DNA from: Pseudomonas grimontii | Lineage (GTDB): Bacteria; Pseudomonadota; Gammaproteobacteria; Pseudomonadales; Pseudomonadaceae | Direction of reading: 5' to 3' | Assembly (NCBI RefSeq): GCF_007858185.1 | Contig: NZ_VFES01000022.1 | Span: 32,252 to 96,251, forward strand | Length of the DNA stretch: 64,000 nucleotides | Part shown: positions 42,116 to 50,222 of the stretch, one piece after another | How the letters are laid out: each line of letters opens with the position of its first letter | Position numbering within the stretch: position 1 is the first letter of the stretch | The notes under the pieces: model-generated | What the model saw: the letters and a program-made list of their open reading frames with translations, nothing else | What the model was told of the DNA's origin: nothing | The model's database searches: none | Program-made: the position numbers and the translations under genes

Positions 42116-44104
42116 ATGACGTCCGCACTGTTTATTCCGGAGTTGGGCCAATTGGCGATGATCCTCGCCCTGTGCTTTGCCATCGTCCAGGCCGTGGTGC
42201 CGTTGCTCGGCGCCTGGCGGGGTGACCGCCTGTGGATGAGCCTGGCGCAGCCGGCCGCCTGGGGCCAGTGTGCGTTCCTGGTGTTCGCGTTTGGCTGCCT
42301 GACCTACGCCTTTATGACTGACGACTTTTCCGTCGCCTATGTGGCCAATAACTCCAACAGCGCCTTGCCGTGGTACTACAAGTTCAGCGCGGTATGGGGC
42401 GCCCACGAAGGTTCGTTGCTGTTGTGGGCATTGATCCTCGGCGGCTGGACCTTCGCGGTGTCGGTGTTCTCGCGCCAGTTGCCGCAAGTCATGCTCGCGC
42501 GGGTGCTGGCGGTGATGGGCATGATCAGCATCGGCTTCCTGCTGTTCCTGATCATGACCTCCAACCCGTTCACCCGCATCCTGCCGCAGATCCCAGCGAA
42601 CGGTCACGACCTCAACCCGCTGTTGCAAGACATTGGCCTGATCGTGCACCCGCCGATGCTCTACATGGGGTACGTCGGTTTCTCCGTGGCCTTCGCCTTC
42701 GCCATCGCCGCCTTGCTCGGCGGGCGTCTCGATGCGGCCTGGGCGCGCTGGTCGCGGCCGTGGACCATCGTCGCCTGGGCCTTCCTCGGCATCGGCATCA
42801 CCCTCGGGTCGTGGTGGGCCTACTACGAACTCGGCTGGGGCGGCTGGTGGTTCTGGGACCCGGTGGAAAACGCCTCGTTCATGCCATGGCTGGTGGGGAC
42901 CGCACTGATTCACTCGTTGGCCGTCACCGAAAAACGCGGTGTGTTCAAGAGCTGGACCGTGTTGCTGGCCATCGCAGCATTTTCCCTCAGCCTGCTCGGC
43001 ACTTTCCTCGTGCGTTCGGGCGTGTTGACCTCGGTGCATGCCTTCGCCTCCGACCCGGAGCGCGGCGTGTTCATCCTGATCTTCCTGCTGTTTGTGGTCG
43101 GCGGCTCCCTCACCCTGTTCGCCCTGCGCGCGCCGGTGGTCAAGAGCCAGGTCGGCTTCAACCTGTGGTCGCGGGAAACCCTGTTGCTGGGCAATAACCT
43201 GGTGCTGGTGGTGGCCGCGTCGATGATCCTGCTCGGCACCTTGTACCCCTTGGTGCTGGATGCCCTGAGCGGCGCCAAGCTGTCCGTCGGCCCACCGTAC
43301 TTCAACGCGTTGTTTATTCCGTTGATGGGCCTGTTGATGGTGGTGATGGCGGTCGGCATGCTGGTGCGCTGGAAGGACACCCCGGTCAAATGGCTGGCTG
43401 GCATGTTGATGCCGGTGCTGCTCGGCAGCGTGGCCCTGGCCGTGGTCGCCGGGATTGTCTATGGCGACTTCAACTGGGCGGTGCTCGCCACCTTCCTGCT
43501 CGCCGCCTGGGTGTTGCTGGCCGGTGTGCGTGACATCTTCGACAAGACCCGTCACAAAGGCCTGGTCAGAGGCCTGCCGACCCTGACCCGCAGCTACTGG
43601 GGCATGCAGATTGCCCACATCGGCATCGCCGTGTGCGCCCTCGGCGTGGTGCTGTCCAGCCAGAACAGTGCCGAGCGCGACCTGCGCCTGGCGCCGGGTG
43701 AGTCCATGGACCTGGCCGGTTACCAGTTCATCTTCGAAGGCGCCAAGCACTTCGAAGGGCCGAACTTCACGTCAGACAAAGGCACCGTGCGCGTAGTCCG
43801 CAACGGCAAGGAAATCGCCGTGCTGCACCCGGAAAAACGCCTTTACACCGTACAAAGCTCGATGATGACCGAAGCCGGCATCGACGCCGGTTTCACCCGT
43901 GACCTCTACGTGGCCCTGGGTGAACCCCTGGGCGAGGGCGCCTGGGCCGTGCGGGTGCATGTGAAACCGTTCGTGCGCTGGATCTGGTTCGGTGGTTTGC
44001 TCACCGGCTTTGGTGGTTTGCTCGCGGCGCTGGATCGCAGGTATCGGGTCAAGGTCAAGAGCCGGGTGCGTGAAGCGCTGGGCATGCAAGGAGCGGCGGT
44101 ATGA
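42116..44104 (+). CDS. ccmF: Cytochrome c heme lyase subunit CcmF
   Basis: Large membrane protein that attaches heme to apocytochrome c, 662 residues with about fourteen helices. The WWD domain reads WGGWWFWDPVENASFMPWL, with heme-ligand histidines around VWGAHEGSLLLW and GLIVHPPMLYMGY. It lies 3 bases after ccmE and overlaps ccmG by 4. Confidence 0.96.
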   Translation: MTSALFIPELGQLAMILALCFAIVQAVVPLLGAWRGDRLWMSLAQPAAWGQCAFLVFAFGCLTYAFMTDDFSVAYVANNSNSALPWYYKFSAVWGAHEGSLLLWALILGGWTFAVSVFSRQLPQVMLARVLAVMGMISIGFLLFLIMTSNPFTRILPQIPANGHDLNPLLQDIGLIVHPPMLYMGYVGFSVAFAFAIAALLGGRLDAAWARWSRPWTIVAWAFLGIGITLGSWWAYYELGWGGWWFWDPVENASFMPWLVGTALIHSLAVTEKRGVFKSWTVLLAIAAFSLSLLGTFLVRSGVLTSVHAFASDPERGVFILIFLLFVVGGSLTLFALRAPVVKSQVGFNLWSRETLLLGNNLVLVVAASMILLGTLYPLVLDALSGAKLSVGPPYFNALFIPLMGLLMVVMAVGMLVRWKDTPVKWLAGMLMPVLLGSVALAVVAGIVYGDFNWAVLATFLLAAWVLLAGVRDIFDKTRHKGLVRGLPTLTRSYWGMQIAHIGIAVCALGVVLSSQNSAERDLRLAPGESMDLAGYQFIFEGAKHFEGPNFTSDKGTVRVVRNGKEIAVLHPEKRLYTVQSSMMTEAGIDAGFTRDLYVALGEPLGEGAWAVRVHVKPFVRWIWFGGLLTGFGGLLAALDRRYRVKVKSRVREALGMQGAAV

Positions 44105-44637
44105 AGCGTTGGTTGATGGTGTTGCCGCTGGCATTGTTCCTGGTGGTCGCGGTGTTTCTGTATCGCGGCTTGTACCTGGACCCGGCCGAGTTGCCCTCGG
44201 CGATGATCGGCAAGCCGTTCCCCGCGTTCAGCCTGCCGACCGTGCAGGGTGACAAGACCCTGACCCAGGCCGACCTGCTCGGCAAACCGGCGCTGGTCAA
44301 CGTGTGGGGCACCTGGTGCATCTCCTGCCGCGTCGAGCACCCGGTGCTGAACAAGCTGGCCGAGAAGGGCGTGGTGATCTACGGCATCAACTACAAGGAT
44401 GACAACGCGGCGGCCCTGAAGTGGCTGGCGGAGTTTCACAACCCGTACCAGCTGGATATTCGTGATGAAGACGGCAACCTCGGGTTGAACCTCGGCGTGT
44501 ACGGCGCCCCGGAAACCTTCTTTATCGACGCCAAGGGCGTGATCCGCGACAAATACGTCGGCGTGATCGACGAAGTGGTGTGGCGCGAGCAACTGGCCGC
44601 CAAGTACCAGGCGCTGGTCGACGAGGCCAAGCCATGA
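44101..44637 (+). CDS. ccmG: Thiol-disulfide protein CcmG/DsbE
   Basis: Periplasmic thioredoxin-like protein that keeps apocytochrome c cysteines reduced. The 178-residue protein has an N-terminal anchor (residues 5-20), the active site WCISC (C73, C76) and GVYGAPETFFIDAKGVI with the cis-proline. Confidence 0.95.
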   Translation: MKRWLMVLPLALFLVVAVFLYRGLYLDPAELPSAMIGKPFPAFSLPTVQGDKTLTQADLLGKPALVNVWGTWCISCRVEHPVLNKLAEKGVVIYGINYKDDNAAALKWLAEFHNPYQLDIRDEDGNLGLNLGVYGAPETFFIDAKGVIRDKYVGVIDEVVWREQLAAKYQALVDEAKP

Positions 44638-45107
44638 AGCGCCTGTTAGCCGCTGCCGTGCTGGCGCTGGGCTTGGCCGGGATGGCCCACGCGGCCATCG
44701 ACACTTACGAATTCGCCAAGGACGGTGACCGCGAGCGTTTCCGCGAATTGACCAAGGAACTGCGTTGCCCCAAGTGCCAGAACCAGGACATCGCCGACTC
44801 CAACGCGCCCATCGCCGCCGACCTGCGCAAGGAAATCTTCCGCATGCTGGGGGAGGGCAAGGACAACCAGCAGATCATCGACTTCATGGTCGACCGCTAC
44901 GGTGATTTCGTGCGCTACAAACCGGCCCTCACCGGCAAGACCGCGCTGCTCTGGTTCGGCCCTGCCGGGCTGCTGCTGGCTGGCGTCGTAGTGATGGCCG
45001 TGATCGTCCGCCGTCGCCGCGCCGCACCTACCGATGGTTCCGACGCGCTATCCCCCGAAGAGCGCCAACGCCTCGACCAATTGCTGGACACCAAGACTGA
45101 TGATTGA
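44634..45107 (+). CDS. ccmH: Cytochrome c maturation protein CcmH (CcmL-type)
   Basis: Periplasmic oxidoreductase acting on the apocytochrome CXXCH site. The 157-residue protein has a signal peptide ending AHA, the LRCPKCQNQDIADSNAPIA motif (C45, C48) and one C-terminal membrane helix (ALLWFGPAGLLLAGVVVMAV). This is the short form without the TPR part, which is supplied by ccmI next to it. Confidence 0.94.
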   Translation: MKRLLAAAVLALGLAGMAHAAIDTYEFAKDGDRERFRELTKELRCPKCQNQDIADSNAPIAADLRKEIFRMLGEGKDNQQIIDFMVDRYGDFVRYKPALTGKTALLWFGPAGLLLAGVVVMAVIVRRRRAAPTDGSDALSPEERQRLDQLLDTKTDD

Positions 45108-46284
45108 TTTCTGGCTCGCAGCCGGCTTGCTGCTTCTGATTGCCCTGAGTTTCCTGTTGATCCCTGTGTTGCGCGGCCGCCGCGCCCAGCGTGAAGAGGA
45201 TCGCACTGCGCTGAACGTAGCGCTTTACCAAGAACGCGTCGCCGAGCTGCAAGTGCAGCAGGACGAAGGCGTGCTCAACGCCGCGCAGCTCGACACCGGT
45301 CGCGCCGAAGCCGCCCGCGAGCTGCTGGCCGACACCGAAGGTGTGGAAAAGCCCCGCGAATCGCGCCTGGGTAAACCGCTGCCATTGCTCGCCGCCGTCC
45401 TCGTGCCGGTGCTCGGCCTTGGCCTGTATATGCACTTCGGTGCCAGTGACAAGGTTGAACTGACCCGCGAATTCTCCCAGCCGCCGGTGTCCATGGAAGA
45501 CATGACCCGCCGCCTGGAGCGCGCCGCCGCCGCCCAACCGGATTCGGCGGAAGGTTTGTACTTCCTCGGTCGCGCCTACATGGCCCAGGACCGTTCCGCT
45601 GATGCGGCCAACGTCTTTGAACGCACCGTGGCGCTGGCCGGTCGCCAGCCGGAATTGCTCGGCCAATGGGCCCAGGCGCAGTACTTTGCCGACAACAAAC
45701 AATGGTCGCCCAAGGTCCAGGCGCTGACCGACGAAGCCTTGAAGCTCGACCCGAAGGAAGTCACCAGCCTCGGCCTGCTGGGTATCGCCGCGTTTGAAGG
45801 CCAGCGCTATCAAGAGGCAATCGACTACTGGAGCCGCCTGCTGGCCCAATTGCCACCAGAAGACAACTCCCGCGCAGCGCTGCAAGGAGGCATCGACCGC
45901 GCCGCCGAGAAGCTCAAGGAAAGCGGTGGCACCGTCGCGCAAAAGGCGGTGATGAAAGTCCGCGTGGACCTGTCCGCCGAGGTCAAGGCCAAAGCCCTGC
46001 CTACCGACAGCGTATTCATCTTCGCCCGCGCCGTGACAGGCCCGCCGGCACCCTTGGCGGCCAAGCGCGTCACCGTTGCCGAACTGCCCGTCACCGTCGA
46101 ACTCGGCGATGCCGACGCGATGATGCCGCAGTTGAAACTGTCCAACTTCCCCGAAGTCCAACTGGTTGCGCGCATATCCCGGGCCGGTCAACCGACCACT
46201 GGCGAGTGGATCGGCCGCAGCCAACCCTTGGCCAGCAGCACCACTGCGCTGCAGCAGCTGACCATCGACAGTCCGGACAAGTAA
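45100..46284 (+). CDS. ccmI: Apocytochrome c chaperone CcmI (CycH)
   Basis: Binds the C-terminus of apocytochrome c and hands it to the lyase. The 394-residue protein has two membrane helices at the N-terminus (FWLAAGLLLLIALSFLLIPV; LPLLAAVLVPVLGLGLYMHF), then TPR-like repeats (GLYFLGRAYMAQDRSADAAN and following) and a C-terminal periplasmic domain. The start ATG at 45100 overlaps ccmH by 8 bases. Confidence 0.93.
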   Translation: MIDFWLAAGLLLLIALSFLLIPVLRGRRAQREEDRTALNVALYQERVAELQVQQDEGVLNAAQLDTGRAEAARELLADTEGVEKPRESRLGKPLPLLAAVLVPVLGLGLYMHFGASDKVELTREFSQPPVSMEDMTRRLERAAAAQPDSAEGLYFLGRAYMAQDRSADAANVFERTVALAGRQPELLGQWAQAQYFADNKQWSPKVQALTDEALKLDPKEVTSLGLLGIAAFEGQRYQEAIDYWSRLLAQLPPEDNSRAALQGGIDRAAEKLKESGGTVAQKAVMKVRVDLSAEVKAKALPTDSVFIFARAVTGPPAPLAAKRVTVAELPVTVELGDADAMMPQLKLSNFPEVQLVARISRAGQPTTGEWIGRSQPLASSTTALQQLTIDSPDK

Positions 46285-46299
46285 TTCGAGGAAACGCCT

Positions 46300-46695
46300 A
46301 TGACCGCATTTGCACGCATCACCCTGCTCAGCCTGGTATTGGGCCTGAGCGCCTGTGCGGTCCACCGCCCACCTCCCGCGCCGACCGGCCCGACCATCCC
46401 GCCGTCAGGCCCTTCGACCCAGCCAAGCACCAAGCCCTCAGGCCCGGTGACCCCGCCGCCGAAGCCACTGCCGAGCAAATCGCCTACCTTCGCCCCACCA
46501 CCGGGCGCCGCCAGCCACTGGGACGGCAAGATGCAGGTGTACGTGCTGGACGACCAGCCCGACACCTTCTACCGCCAGCGCACCTACTACCGCTGGAGCA
46601 ACGGCTGGAGCCGCTCCATCAGCCCCAATGGGCCATGGGAAGACACCGACGTGCAGGGCGTACCGCCGGGCTTGAGCAAGCAGTACGCGCAATGA
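46300..46695 (+). CDS. Small proline-rich lipoprotein
   Basis: A 131-residue protein with signal MTAFARITLLSLVLGLSAC (lipobox LSAC, C19), a 50-residue Pro/Ser/Thr-rich spacer (PTGPTIPPSGPSTQPSTKPS) and a folded aromatic C-terminus (DTFYRQRTYYRWSNGWSRS). The tail resembles short beta domains of unknown role. It lies 15 bases after ccmI and is probably in the ccm transcript. Confidence 0.8.
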   Translation: MTAFARITLLSLVLGLSACAVHRPPPAPTGPTIPPSGPSTQPSTKPSGPVTPPPKPLPSKSPTFAPPPGAASHWDGKMQVYVLDDQPDTFYRQRTYYRWSNGWSRSISPNGPWEDTDVQGVPPGLSKQYAQ

Positions 46696-46697
46696 CA

Positions 46698-46725
46698 AAA
46701 GGCGACCTTCGGGTCGCTTTTTTCA
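46698..46725 (+). terminator. Terminator of the ccm operon
   Basis: AAAAGGCGACC-TTC-GGGTCGCTTTTTTC is a short, strong stem with T-tract directly after the lipoprotein gene. Confidence 0.9.
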
Positions 46726-46763
46726 TGCCTGTGAAACCCATTCTTTCAAACACTGAAGATCAA

Positions 46764-46853
46764 ATGTGGGAGGGGGCTTGCCCCCGATAGCGGTGTTTCA
46801 GTTAATTAATGTCTGACTGACATACCTCTATCGGGGGCAAGCCCCCTCCCACA
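46764..46853. repeat. REP doublet, family A
   Basis: ATGTGGGAGGGGGCTTGCCC and its reverse complement (ending CCCCCTCCCACA) flank about 40 bases, just after the ccm terminator. Confidence 0.88.
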
Positions 46854-46870
46854 GGAGATCTCCTCAGCCA

Positions 46871-47070
46871 TCAAGCCACAGGACACTCCCGCTCCAGTGC
46901 CGCACCCACTAACAACTGCGCAATCTCAACCATCTGTACCACTGCCAGCACCTGCTTGCGGCTTGAGCTGCGGTGCTGAGGCCGGGGCGGACGCTGAAGA
47001 TGATGTTGGGTGGGTTTTGCGGGGTGTCATCCGGGGAGGATGGCGGGGGATTTGGCGTGATTTTTTTCAT
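46871..47070 (-). pseudogene. DUF3077-like gene remnant (deletion and frameshift)
   Basis: A start ATG at 47070 with a GGAG site upstream opens MKKITPNPPPSSPDDTPQNP then NIIFSVRPGLSTAAQAAS. This frame then runs to an early stop. The next frame continues with QVLAVVQMVEIAQLLVGAAL and a stop at 46871. In Pseudomonas genes of this type (DUF3077/DUF6124) a FSV-PG start and an Ile/Val-Gln-Met-Val-Glu ending belong to one protein, with about 30-40 residues between them. Those residues are missing here, so the gene looks decayed. Family assignment is from memory. Confidence 0.55.
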
Positions 47071-47085
47071 GCAGTAAATCTCCAT

Positions 47086-47298
47086 TCAGTTGGAGCTCAC
47101 CACATCCGCGACCAAGCGGAAAGGCGGCGAGCTGTACGCAGGTTGGTCGACCAGGGAATGGAAATCCGGCAGGGCCGTAAGCCCTCCCACGCACAGCTCG
47201 TCATAACGCGAACACAATAATGCCGCTTGCGCGGCACTGTGCGCCGTTCTAATCCAGGCGACCAAGCCTGATCGCTGATGAGCAGCGACTGCGAGAGG
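47086..47298 (-). pseudogene. Open frame without start codon upstream of the DUF3077-like remnant
   Basis: A 70-codon frame from 47298 to a stop at 47086 encodes a plausible peptide (YDELCVGGLTALPDFHSLVD, then RLVADVVSSN), ending 15 bases before the remnant's start codon. It has no ATG and begins right after an upstream stop. It may be the 3' end of a lost gene of the same operon, or a TTG-started small gene. Confidence 0.35.
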
Positions 47299-47466
47299 CT
47301 AACGGTGCGTTATAGCTACTGCAGGCCACAGAGATCGTAGGAAACGTCCTGTTAGCGTTTCGCTGATTTGATTGATCACGCCAAGCATGGGAACGATCAT
47401 TAGGAGATAGGCGGCAATATGATCAGGACCAGATTAACTCCCCACCCTTCAACGAGACGGACCCTC

Positions 47467-48057
47467 ATGAACCTCTACGTCATACGCCACGGCGAAACGT
47501 GGGCCAACGCGGAGCACCGCTACCTCGGCGCACTCGACCCGGAACTGAGCGAGCGGGGCAGGGAACAGGCTGTTTTGCTCAGCAAAAAACTGCCTGACGG
47601 TATTGAGGTGTTGATCGTTTCTCCACGCCTGCGGGCGCGGCAAACGGTGCAGATTCTTAATCGTGTGTTAAACCTTGAACCGGTGACAATTGATAGCTTC
47701 CGCGAGCGCGATGTGGGTGTGTTCGAAGGGTTGACTCAGGCGGAGGCCAAGGCCATGCATCCAGCGCTCTGGGCACAGAACATTACGCGCCAATGGGCGG
47801 CGGGGCCTGACGGCGGTGAGTCGATTGCTGATGTGGTCATGCGAGTACACCAAGGCCTGGTCCAGTTAACGTCGCTTTATCCAACACAGGTTGTTTTGCT
47901 GGTGGCACATGGTTTTGTGGCAAAGGTGATTCGTGCATTGGCCAGAGGGGACTTCTCGGATTTCTACACCTGGCAGCTTTCAAATGGGGAGATGTTGGCC
48001 CTGGAAGATTTTCAATTGAAGATACTTCCGGCTGTCTCGCCCTTTGAAACGCACTGA
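47467..48057 (+). CDS. Histidine phosphatase family protein
   Basis: Phosphoglycerate-mutase-like phosphatase, 196 residues. It has the catalytic MNLYVIRHGETWANAE (RHGE, His nucleophile), SPRLRARQT, the acid-base region FRERDVGVFEGLT and the second histidine in VVLLVAHGFVAKV. The start ATG at 47467 is chosen over 47419. Base composition is a little lower in GC than the ccm genes. Isolated in an accessory stretch; the substrate is unknown. Confidence 0.88.
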   Translation: MNLYVIRHGETWANAEHRYLGALDPELSERGREQAVLLSKKLPDGIEVLIVSPRLRARQTVQILNRVLNLEPVTIDSFRERDVGVFEGLTQAEAKAMHPALWAQNITRQWAAGPDGGESIADVVMRVHQGLVQLTSLYPTQVVLLVAHGFVAKVIRALARGDFSDFYTWQLSNGEMLALEDFQLKILPAVSPFETH

Positions 48058-48120
48058 ATCACCGCCACAGGCGACTTTCAAAACCCCCCGGGGCTGCGCA
48101 AGCCCTACGCCCAGCAAATA

Positions 48121-48146
48121 TTGAAGAGGCGCTCCCCGGCGCCTCT
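48121..48146. terminator. Hairpin between the phosphatase and the unknown 327-residue gene
   Basis: GAGGCGC-TCCCC-GGCGCCTC forms a stem between the two convergent genes; no T-tract, so only terminator-like. Confidence 0.5.
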
Positions 48147-48148
48147 GC

Positions 48149-49132
48149 TCAGATGTTCATCAGTTTCGCCGCGATGGCATTCCAACCCGCTGGTTCTTGG
48201 ATCATGGCCAAATAATCATGACCCGCGAAGAACTGACCCTGGAAGGTATGTTTCGCCATGATCTCCTTGATGATCAAAGTGGCGGGGCCCAGGCCGGTAT
48301 TGCCGGTCCGGGCGTTGAGTGCCTGGCTTCGCACCTGGGTGGTTATCGCCGCGCCGAGCTGCATCTTTCTTTGTTCAAGCTGTTTGATCTGATCTGCTCG
48401 GGATAAGCCGGCGAGGCTGGCTTGCGGCATATCCGCGGCGCTGGGGTTCTGTTCAAGAAAGGCCGCCCACTGCAACTCCATGGCCGCCACCTTGCACAGC
48501 GCGGCGTATCGGTCGCTGACCAGGAGCCGGGCCAGTTCGAGTTGGAAGCTGACCATAATGAGCGGGATTTTCCCGACCAACCCGATGCCCGTAAATGAAA
48601 GCAAGGTCGATGTGGTCGACACGGCCATCTCTGTGCCTCGAAAGGCGAGCTTCTTGAGCTTGACCTCAATGGCCAGTTGCAGCCATTTGATCGCATCGCT
48701 GACTTGTTCATCGCCCGCAGCGAAGGGTTGATAAGCGGCGAGCAATTTGGACAGGTGCCGCAGATGTATCGCGGTAGAGGCCGTGGCAGAGGCATGCCTG
48801 GCTGCATAGAACGGCGCGGGAACAGGCGATATGGCCGGGCCCAGCGCCGCCACTCCCACCCCGGTTGCGTTAACACCCAGGCCCTTCAATTTGCGGTTGG
48901 CAAGCATCCTCTGTGTTTTCGGCGAGAGGCCACAGTTTCCGTTTTTGACAAAGTAAGGGTTGAGTTTTAACCCGCTTTGTTCGCAGACCTTCATATAACT
49001 TCTGGCGAGGCCGATCACTGATATGACCGGGTGTACACCGGCCAGCCCGGAGAGCAGGGCAAAGAATATGTCCTCCTTCGATTGTTCTGTTTGAGCGGTT
49101 TCACGTATTTGCGCGGCTATTGAGTCAGGCAC
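48149..49132 (-). CDS. Unrecognised 327-residue protein with hydrophobic core
   Basis: I do not recognise this protein. It has a GTG start at 49132 with GGAG about ten bases upstream, no signal peptide, and hydrophobic stretches around residues 85-110 (GVGVAALGPAISPVPAPFYA) and 170-200 (STTSTLLSFTGIGLVGKIPL), with a helical, charged C-terminal half (RADQIKQLEQRKMQLGAAIT). It could be membrane-inserting, but a soluble helical fold is equally possible. It stands between gene relics, in somewhat less GC-rich sequence than its neighbours. Confidence 0.7.
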   Translation of the reverse strand: MPDSIAAQIRETAQTEQSKEDIFFALLSGLAGVHPVISVIGLARSYMKVCEQSGLKLNPYFVKNGNCGLSPKTQRMLANRKLKGLGVNATGVGVAALGPAISPVPAPFYAARHASATASTAIHLRHLSKLLAAYQPFAAGDEQVSDAIKWLQLAIEVKLKKLAFRGTEMAVSTTSTLLSFTGIGLVGKIPLIMVSFQLELARLLVSDRYAALCKVAAMELQWAAFLEQNPSAADMPQASLAGLSRADQIKQLEQRKMQLGAAITTQVRSQALNARTGNTGLGPATLIIKEIMAKHTFQGQFFAGHDYLAMIQEPAGWNAIAAKLMNI

Positions 49133-49258
49133 TTTTTCGTCTCCGTTGTGGGGAGCGGTATCGGAAGCCGTACCGTAGGTAAGTGCTTTACTGCTGGCTG
49201 TAGGATTGTTCGGGAGGCAACCTCCAGTCGCCTATCAACCAGACAGAAAAGCCCATGA

Positions 49259-49528
49259 CCCACCCTGGAAGCGGCGCGCGGCTGCCAGGCGCTGAACATG
49301 AAAGTATTGATGGGCGCGCCTAACGTGGTGCGTGGCGGGTCGCACTCCGGTAATGTGGCCGCCGCCGGCCTGGTTGCCGAGGGATTGCTGGATATACTTT
49401 CCAGTGACTACTACCCGGCCAGCCTGTTGCAGGTGGCGTTCTTGCTGGCCGACCTGGTCCAGGCCAGGCGCCGCTCAGGGCTGTCAGTGGTACAACAAGT
49501 CTGGCGACAAGCGAAGAGGGTGTTTTGA
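49259..49528 (+). pseudogene. phnM: Truncated phnM (C-P lyase operon), 3' end only
   Basis: The frame PTLEAARGCQALNMKVLMGA, then PNVVRGGSHSGNVAA and GLLDILSSDYYPASLLQ, is the C-terminal quarter of PhnM, the ribose 1-methylphosphonate 5-triphosphate diphosphatase. The upstream three quarters (metal-binding amidohydrolase part) are gone, replaced by unrelated sequence. The visible frame opens after a stop at 49256 and contains an ATG at 49298. Its stop overlaps the phnN start, the usual phnM-phnN junction. Confidence 0.9.
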
Positions 49529-50100
49529 TGGCAGGCAGGTTGATCTATCTCATCGGGCCATCGGGTTCGGGCAAGGACAGCCTGCTGGATGCCGCACGCC
49601 CACGCTTGGCCGAGCGCGGTTGCCGGATTGTGCGCCGCGTTATCACCCGCTCGGCGGAAGCGGCGGGTGAAGCGGCCCAGGGAGTGAGCCCGGAGCAATT
49701 CGCCGGGATGCAGGCCGAGGGCGCGTTTGCCCTCAGCTGGCACGCCAATGGGTTGTCTTATGGCATTCCCAAGGTCATTGACGAATGGTTGGCGGCGGGG
49801 GAGGACGTGCTGGTCAACGGCTCGCGCGCGCATCTGGCGCAGACCCGCGAGCGCTATCCGGACGTGTTGGTGCTGTTGCTGACGGTGGATCAAGCGGTCT
49901 TGCGCCAGCGCTTGATTGCGCGGGGGCGTGAGTCTTTGGCGGACATCGAAGCGCGCCTGGCCCGCAATGCGCGATTTACCCAAGAGCTGATCGCCGGCAA
50001 TGGCGCCGGGTTGTTAGTACTGGATAACTCCGGCCCGCTGGAGCATACGGTCGAGCGTTTGCTGTTCTGCCTGGACCAGGGGCACTCGGCATGCGCCTGA
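49528..50100 (+). CDS. phnN: Ribose 1,5-bisphosphate phosphokinase PhnN
   Basis: Makes PRPP from ribose 1,5-bisphosphate in C-P lyase phosphonate use. The 190-residue guanylate-kinase-fold protein is intact: Walker A IYLIGPSGSGKDSLLDAARP, RRVITRSAEAAGEA, FALSWHANGLSYGIP, VLVNGSRAHLAQ and RLIARGRES. It starts on the phnM relic's stop (ATG at 49528; TTG at 49525 is possible). With phnM and phnP broken, its expression and use are doubtful, though PhnN activity can stand alone. Confidence 0.93.
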   Translation: MAGRLIYLIGPSGSGKDSLLDAARPRLAERGCRIVRRVITRSAEAAGEAAQGVSPEQFAGMQAEGAFALSWHANGLSYGIPKVIDEWLAAGEDVLVNGSRAHLAQTRERYPDVLVLLLTVDQAVLRQRLIARGRESLADIEARLARNARFTQELIAGNGAGLLVLDNSGPLEHTVERLLFCLDQGHSACA

Positions 50101-50222
50101 CCCTGCTCGGCACCGGTGACGCGCGGCCAGTCCCGGTGTATGGCTGCGGATGCGCCGCCCGTGCAGCGCGCTGATTGAAAGCGGCGACCAGCGCTGGGTG
50201 ATCGATAGCCGCTTGCCCGACC
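50091..50222 (+). pseudogene. phnP: phnP fragment with internal deletion, 3' end missing
   Basis: Starts MRLTLLGTGDARPVPVYGC, the N-terminus of PhnP (cyclic ribose phosphate phosphodiesterase), overlapping phnN's stop as in intact operons. The frame stops at 50174. A second frame from 50150 gives RPCSALIESGDQRWVIDSRL, the next PhnP segment, so a frame-shifting deletion removed the few codons between. All of the rest, including most metal ligands, is lost where the LysR gene begins. Confidence 0.88.

Noticed and set aside
41612..43750. Antisense 712-codon frame opposite ccmE/ccmF
   Set aside because: His/Gln/Arg-rich mirror of the ccm genes; no domain and no ribosome site with conserved spacing.
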